Shown: one piece after another, positions 16,046-19,256 of the stretch
Layout of the letters: the number at the start of each line of letters is the position of its first letter
Position numbering within the stretch: position 1 is the first letter of the stretch
Assembly (NCBI GenBank): GCA_021811525.1
Contig: JAJZOK010000023.1
Coordinates: forward strand, 1 to 19,256
Length of the DNA stretch: 19,256 nucleotides
Source: Thermoplasmata archaeon
GTDB lineage: Archaea > Thermoplasmatota > Thermoplasmata > Thermoplasmatales > Thermoplasmataceae
Direction: 5' to 3'
Program-made: the position numbers and the translations under genes
The notes under the pieces: generated by a model
Databases searched by the model: none
What the model was told of the DNA's origin: nothing
Seen by the model: the letters and a program-made list of their open reading frames with translations, nothing else

Positions 16046-16776
16046 TAGAAATTCCTGTTTCAATCCAGAAACCAATATGTCCAACATGCCACAGGAAATC
16101 GGTAAATCACTACGTAAGAAGCAAAAAAGATGGATACAGATCGGTGGGTTATTGGTGTACCAATTGCCAAACGCCTGTTAATCCTGACGAAAGTGTATAC
16201 ACTTTTAACGCAAAATCTTATCAGAACAGAAGGAAAGTGTATACACTATCTGAATCAGATCAGGGAAATATTGAGTTCTCTTATTTGCATCAACCACCGA
16301 GAAAGTGGACATTTTCACTTCCAGAAGTCCGTAATTGGATAGAATCACATTCTCAGGGAAAGGTCCTTAATCTGTTCGCAGGAAAAGTCAGGCTCTCACT
16401 GGATGAAATAAGAGTAGATATGGATGCAAAGTATCACCCGGACTTCCAGATGTCCGCACAAAACTATGTGGATTGGGCTATTGAACGGCAAAAGAAATTC
16501 GATACAATAATTCTGGACCCACCATATTCTCACAGGAAAGGATGGGAATTATACAATGGACACAACATAAACCACCTTACACGCCTAAAGAACAGTATTC
16601 CGGAGATATTGAATGAAAATGGTGTTGTAATAACTCTGGGCTATGACTCAGTTGGAATGGGAAAAGTCAGGGGATTTAGTAAAGAAGCCATTGCATTGGT
16701 TTGTCATGGAAGATTACACAAAGACACGATAATACTGATGGAAAGACTTTCCAGATCTTTCCCAGATCAAAATTAA
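16042..16776 (+). CDS. Zinc-ribbon protein with SAM methyltransferase-like motifs
   Basis: The 244-residue protein has an N-terminal zinc ribbon (Cys13, Cys16, Cys39, Cys42), a linker, then a Rossmann-like domain. VLNLFAGKVRL (108-118) fits motif I of amino-methyltransferases, VDMD (125-128) the acidic motif II, and DTIILDPPY (154-162) the catalytic motif IV of N6-adenine or N4-cytosine DNA methyltransferases. Motif I before motif IV gives the gamma-like order. A large target-recognition domain is missing, so if it methylates DNA the zinc ribbon may help bind the target; RNA methylation cannot be excluded because some rRNA methyltransferases have a DPPY motif. It overlaps the integrase stop by ATGA and also has AGGAAGGA upstream (spacing about 5-6). 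Two identical palindromes lie inside the gene (16191-16204 and 16236-16247). The fold is likely; the target is unknown. Confidence 0.75.
   Translation: MIEIPVSIQKPICPTCHRKSVNHYVRSKKDGYRSVGYWCTNCQTPVNPDESVYTFNAKSYQNRRKVYTLSESDQGNIEFSYLHQPPRKWTFSLPEVRNWIESHSQGKVLNLFAGKVRLSLDEIRVDMDAKYHPDFQMSAQNYVDWAIERQKKFDTIILDPPYSHRKGWELYNGHNINHLTRLKNSIPEILNENGVVITLGYDSVGMGKVRGFSKEAIALVCHGRLHKDTIILMERLSRSFPDQN
16191..16247. repeat. Two copies of palindrome AGTGTATACACT inside the methyltransferase-like gene
   Basis: The first copy extends to a 14-bp perfect palindrome (AAGTGTATACACTT, 16191-16204); the second is 12 bp (16236-16247). Centres are 44 bp apart, about four helical turns. The copies are read in different codon phases (Ser-Val-Tyr-Thr, and Lys-Val-Tyr-Thr-Leu), so a protein repeat does not explain their identity. 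They may be a protein-binding site. Confidence 0.6.
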
Positions 16777-16790
16777 ATTCTTTCCAGATC
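16744..16790 (+). repeat. Short direct repeat CTTTCCAGATC
   Basis: CTTTCCAGATC occurs near 16744-16754 at the end of the methyltransferase-like gene and again near 16780-16790 just after its stop, with a related TTTCCCAGATC between them. It is close to a tandem pattern and could be a minor duplication or a binding site upstream of the regulator gene. Confidence 0.35.
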
Positions 16791-16852
16791 GCTTAAACCC
16801 TTTATTTTTATGATTCCAATTCACTTCTGGAAGGCCGTAGAGCTGCCTGCAA

Positions 16853-16863
16853 TTTTTAAATAG
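16853..16863 (+). promoter_or_regulatory. TATA box for the regulator-helicase operon
   Basis: TTTTTAAATAG is centred about 37 bp before ATG 16895, predicting a leader of about 10 nt. The 118-bp gap after the methyltransferase-like gene and this box indicate a second transcription unit in the element. Confidence 0.5.
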
Positions 16864-16894
16864 ATCCTACAACATTTAATGGTTTTGATAACAA

Positions 16895-17056
16895 ATGTCA
16901 AAAAGATTGTTCAGCAGAGTTATTGAAATCAACGGTTCCAAATACGTGGCGATACCGGCAAAATTCGCCAAAACGCATGGTATCCAGAGCCATGATTTTA
17001 TTGAGCATGTGATTGAGAATGACAGTGTAAAATACATTCCACAGGAGGCGGAATGA
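16895..17056 (+). CDS. AbrB/SpoVT-type DNA-binding protein
   Basis: The 53-residue protein has the swapped-hairpin signature: a first strand (FSRVIEING), then KYVAIPAKFAKTHGI (16-30), which matches the AbrB/MazE pattern in which a strand is followed by a loop-helix IPAKFAKxxGI, and an acidic last strand (FIEHVIENDSVKYIP). Such proteins bind DNA as dimers and act as transcription regulators or antitoxins. No toxin gene follows: the next frame encodes only 36 residues, then the helicase, so a regulator of the replication operon is more likely. Its stop overlaps the next start (ATGA at 17053-17056). The protein is too short for automatic ORF cut-offs, but the domain match is good. Confidence 0.75.
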   Translation: MSKRLFSRVIEINGSKYVAIPAKFAKTHGIQSHDFIEHVIENDSVKYIPQEAE

Positions 17057-17163
17057 TGCAGGAAAAACAGCCGTTAAGTCATTCTGACCTTATGAGGGAG
17101 TTGAACAGGTTGCTCAACCTCATTTTTTCAGAAGAGGCCACAAATAAGGGGAAGTCAAAATGA
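17053..17163 (+). CDS. 36-residue ORF between regulator and helicase
   Basis: The frame starts at ATG 17053, overlapping the previous stop (ATGA), with an in-frame ATG directly after, and is preceded by the strong Shine-Dalgarno AGGAGG (about 17042-17048). It ends at TGA 17161-17163, which overlaps the helicase start by ATGA. The product has one amphipathic helix (about 11-26, LMRELNRLLNLIFSEE) and a Lys-rich tail. The two overlaps and the ribosome site make translation likely; its function may be a small partner protein or simply coupling of helicase translation. Confidence 0.6.
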   Translation: MMQEKQPLSHSDLMRELNRLLNLIFSEEATNKGKSK

Positions 17164-18752
17164 ACCCAGAAAGGGGTGGGGACCCCAATCCGGAACATAA
17201 GCATGAAGAAGACACGGATCAAGATATTAAGGATTTTGAGCCTTATATCCCGGGTATTGGAGACGTAGTGAGGGAAATCCTGTATAACGAAGCTGTGAAA
17301 ACAATCAGAGAGACCGACACTGATAAGGAGTCAATTTTCCTGTACCAGAAGCCGAATTATGCCCTAAAAAAGCTTATGAACCCCACAACTGCAGGCGTCT
17401 ATATCAGGGGAGAGACTTTTCTAAAAACTATTGCTGAAAATTCATTTATCCGGCTGTTGAAAAAAATGTCAAACCATATTGATGAACTGTTGGCAAAGGA
17501 CCCCACAGATACGGAATTAAGGAACAAATTGGAGCCATTGCAGGATAGGATTGAAAGAAAACTCAAGCATGACGGTATAAAGAGCAACGAAATTAGTGAA
17601 ATTCTACAGAGCCTTAGGAGAAAGACCTTTACAGATGCTAAATTAATCAATCCACCAGGCTATATTCCTTTAAAGAAAGGGTTGTTGAATTTACAAACAT
17701 GGGAAGTTGAGGATTTCAGCTCCGGCCACTTTTTCACATGGAAGGTCCAGGGTAACTACGATCCAGAGATAAGAAGCCTGAACGAAACGCCTATGTTCAA
17801 GAAATTCTTAACCGGTGCATACAGGCCAGAATCGATTCCCACTATTCTGGATTACCTAGGCTACTGCTTACACCCTGGATTCCCAAGACAGAAAATTTTG
17901 GTAATTTTGGGACCGCCAAGGATGGGAAAAGGAACCCTGTCAGGAATAATTGAAAGAGCGATTCCAGAAGGTTTCGGCAGGATATCTTTAATGAAATTGC
18001 TAATCCCAGAGAACAAATTCTCACTACAGGGCATAGAGGGAAAGAATCTTTTGATCGACAGGGAGATAAAAAGATCATTCAAAAGAAGCGCCGATTTTGA
18101 CATTGTGAATTCGCTTTTTGGTGGGGATCCGTTGCCTGTGGAAAAAAAGTTCAAGGCAGAAATAACTTATGTATCCAGAGCAAAAGGTATCCTAATTGGA
18201 AATCTCCCTGTATTTTTTGTTGATAACATGGCTTTTCTGAGCCGGTTGTTAATAGCCCTTACGAAATCGGAAAGAAAGGGAGCAGAGATCCCAGATCTAT
18301 CAGACAGAATTTGGAACGCTGATGGTGAAAGGATCGTATCTCTGTTACTGAACCGTTTAAGGAGTCTTATCTCCAGGGATTTTCGATTTTCCAATGAGAA
18401 AAACCTCACCGAAACAGCGGAGTTGTGGAACCAATTAGCGGATTCTGTATCGATTTTTGTTGAAGAACGGACTGATTTCAGCCCCGCCTATAGGCTGCCA
18501 GTTGAAGAGGCTTACGATCTCTATTCGGAATTCTGTAATGAAAAAGGCATTCCCCCAGAGAAGAAGCATCAGTTCATAAGACAATTTTCAAAGCACTTCA
18601 AGAAGAAAAGAGGGAAAGATAAGGGGAATTTGTACTACTATTTCGAAGATTGCGCAGTAATTACCACTGTAGAAGTGGAAAAGAAGGAACCGGAGACCTA
18701 TGTTCAAAAGCATTCTTCTGGAGATAATTTACTGGATGAGCTGTTGGGATAG
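17160..18752 (+). CDS. D5/P4-type SF3 replicative helicase
   Basis: The 530-residue protein resembles the C-terminal part of phage and plasmid P4-alpha-type replication proteins. Residues about 150-240 look like a D5_N-type linker (PPGYIPLKKGLLNLQTWE, then LTGAYRPESIPTILDYLGYCL). An SF3 helicase core follows: Walker A GPPRMGKGTL (251-260), Walker B KNLLIDRE (295-302), motif C ILIGN (344-348) and a sensor arginine in FLSRLLIAL (359-367). A basic C-terminal region (about 440-510) may be the winged-helix DNA-binding part. No archaeo-eukaryotic primase or TOPRIM motif is seen in the acidic, low-complexity N terminus, so a separate primase must be supplied by the element or host. The gene is third in a chain of ATGA-coupled genes and lies next to the candidate origin. 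Confidence 0.88.
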   Translation: MNPERGGDPNPEHKHEEDTDQDIKDFEPYIPGIGDVVREILYNEAVKTIRETDTDKESIFLYQKPNYALKKLMNPTTAGVYIRGETFLKTIAENSFIRLLKKMSNHIDELLAKDPTDTELRNKLEPLQDRIERKLKHDGIKSNEISEILQSLRRKTFTDAKLINPPGYIPLKKGLLNLQTWEVEDFSSGHFFTWKVQGNYDPEIRSLNETPMFKKFLTGAYRPESIPTILDYLGYCLHPGFPRQKILVILGPPRMGKGTLSGIIERAIPEGFGRISLMKLLIPENKFSLQGIEGKNLLIDREIKRSFKRSADFDIVNSLFGGDPLPVEKKFKAEITYVSRAKGILIGNLPVFFVDNMAFLSRLLIALTKSERKGAEIPDLSDRIWNADGERIVSLLLNRLRSLISRDFRFSNEKNLTETAELWNQLADSVSIFVEERTDFSPAYRLPVEEAYDLYSEFCNEKGIPPEKKHQFIRQFSKHFKKKRGKDKGNLYYYFEDCAVITTVEVEKKEPETYVQKHSSGDNLLDELLG

Positions 18753-18767
18753 GGGCGAAATTTTGAA

Positions 18768-19007
18768 AAATTTAGAGAAATGGAACCGTTTAAAATTTCT
18801 GCAGGAGCCGTATTTATCCTATCTCTGTGATATCGAAGGTATGGTTCCATATCTAGCGCCATTTTCTAAGATAATAATTTTAAAAAATATCACTCTAAAA
18901 TTTAACATAAATCTGGCGCTAGATATGGAACCGGTCGATCCATGTGTCACAGCCTTTAATTTTAAAGGTTTTCTGGCGATTGAAGGCGGTTCCATTTCTA
19001 AAAATTT
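18768..19007. repeat. Nested inverted repeats with four GGAACC/GGTTCC motifs
   Basis: The inner pair is perfect over 19 bp: GGTTCCATATCTAGCGCCA at 18843-18861 and its reverse complement at 18914-18932, with a 52-nt AT-rich spacer. The outer pair, 18768-18788 and 18987-19007, matches at 19 of 21 positions and shares the ATGGAACCG core. The four motif copies alternate in direction. A smaller near-palindrome, CCTTTAAT/TTTAAAGG, sits at 18953-18968. They may be iteron-like sites for the helicase or an initiator. Confidence 0.75.
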
Positions 19008-19081
19008 CCTTTAATCTGGAACAAAAATCAATCAGAATTAATCATAACACTTATGGGCCTACACTTCACATTCCAAAAAAA

Positions 19082-19110
19082 GTCCGGACACCGGCCATGC
19101 ATGTCCGGAC
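19082..19110. repeat. Pair of GTCCGGAC palindromes
   Basis: Two perfect 8-bp palindromes lie at 19082-19089 and 19103-19110, their centres 21 bp apart, about two helical turns. They are GC-rich islands in an AT-rich region, which fits a dimeric protein-binding site. Confidence 0.6.
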
Positions 19111-19158
19111 CGTGCCATGTTATGTATATTATAGGCGAAACCTACGAATGCATAGCGA

Positions 19159-19252
19159 TTATAATCTTATAACGATCTCATTCCGGCACAGTCTTTAAGC
19201 CTATTTCCTGAATTATAGAATGGTTATAATTGCCTTATAATCTTATAACGAT
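19159..19252 (+). repeat. 18-bp direct repeat TTATAATCTTATAACGAT
   Basis: There are exact copies at 19159-19176 and 19235-19252, 76 bp apart start to start. The unit itself contains two TTATAA boxes. The second copy reaches almost to the window edge, so further copies may follow. They may be iterons, tandem promoter elements or part of an attachment region. Confidence 0.65.
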
Positions 19253-19256
19253 TTTT

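Larger units (their letters stand above)
14765..19256. mobile_element. Integrated plasmid or provirus, left part
   Basis: From the integrase onward the content changes from metabolic genes to a mobile-element set: integrase, zinc-ribbon methyltransferase-like protein, AbrB-like regulator, 36-residue ORF, SF3 replication helicase and a repeat-rich non-coding region. Genes are packed with ATGA overlaps. The left boundary lies somewhere between the aldolase/dehydrogenase promoter (14643) and the integrase promoter (14736); the right boundary is outside the window. No direct repeat suitable as attL/attR was found between the boundary region and the window end, and no capsid or conjugation gene is visible, so virus and plasmid cannot be told apart. 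Confidence 0.65.
18753..19256. other. Gene-free, repeat-rich region, candidate origin
   Basis: This stretch of 504 bases directly after the helicase gene holds no convincing gene. A 104-codon open frame from 18700 and an 84-codon frame from 18944 cross the inverted repeats and have no family resemblance or start signals. The region carries nested inverted repeats (18768-19007) around an AT-rich core, two GTCCGGAC palindromes and an 18-bp direct repeat. Inverted repeats, an AT-rich segment and an adjacent replication helicase gene match the usual layout of a plasmid or viral origin. Confidence 0.5.

Noticed and set aside
16895..17163. Toxin-antitoxin pair (AbrB/MazE-like plus next ORF)
   Set aside because: The next product is only 36 residues with no toxin fold or catalytic motif, and it is coupled onward to a helicase.
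18700..19014. 104-codon open frame after the helicase
   Set aside because: It starts inside the helicase gene, crosses all the inverted-repeat arms, has no start signals and resembles no family.
18944..19198. 84-codon open frame in the repeat region
   Set aside because: It spans palindromes and repeats, has no ribosome site or suitably placed TATA box, and an atypical composition.

Overview
The window looks like a chromosomal segment of a Thermoplasmata archaeon (Thermoplasmatales or Cuniculiplasma-like) carrying one end of an integrated mobile element. The grounds are an archaeal-type PheS, a large secreted protein built from the 'ETGLPSGT.W.V' repeats common in that class, heavy use of AGG arginine codons, and many genes whose start codon lies 22-30 bp after a TATA box with no ribosome-binding site. 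The lineage is inferred from gene content. No rRNA, tRNA or CRISPR array was found.

Region 1 (1-6581), cell surface. The 3' end of an unknown gene converges on an AidB-like acyl-CoA dehydrogenase that lacks its C-terminal helical domain. A three-gene operon follows (1395-3435): two small secreted, sequon-rich proteins and a polytopic membrane protein. It converges on a 1039-residue secreted protein with a beta-propeller, eight ETGLPSGT-type repeats and a His/Asn/Asp tail.

Region 2 (6783-14611), housekeeping and sugar metabolism. It holds PheS, a 49-residue zinc-finger gene overlapping the pheS 3' end on the other strand, two GNAT acetyltransferases, a small membrane protein with a nitroreductase-family protein, a NagB-like glucosamine-6-phosphate deaminase, a DhnA/LsrF-type class I aldolase, and an aldolase/short-chain dehydrogenase fusion.

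Region 3 (about 14.7 kb to the end), integrated plasmid or virus. A tyrosine integrase with a C-terminal zinc ribbon overlaps, by ATGA, a zinc-ribbon protein with methyltransferase-like motifs. Then come an AbrB-like DNA-binding protein, a 36-residue ORF and a D5/P4-type SF3 helicase, also joined by ATGA overlaps. The last 500 bp has no credible gene but holds nested inverted repeats around an AT-rich core, a pair of GTCCGGAC palindromes and an 18-bp direct repeat. Together these suggest a replication origin or control region. The right end of the element is not in the window.

First or single genes tend to have a TATA box about 26 bp before the start codon, while genes inside operons have Shine-Dalgarno sequences or ATGA overlaps. 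I used this to move several starts downstream of the longest open frame.
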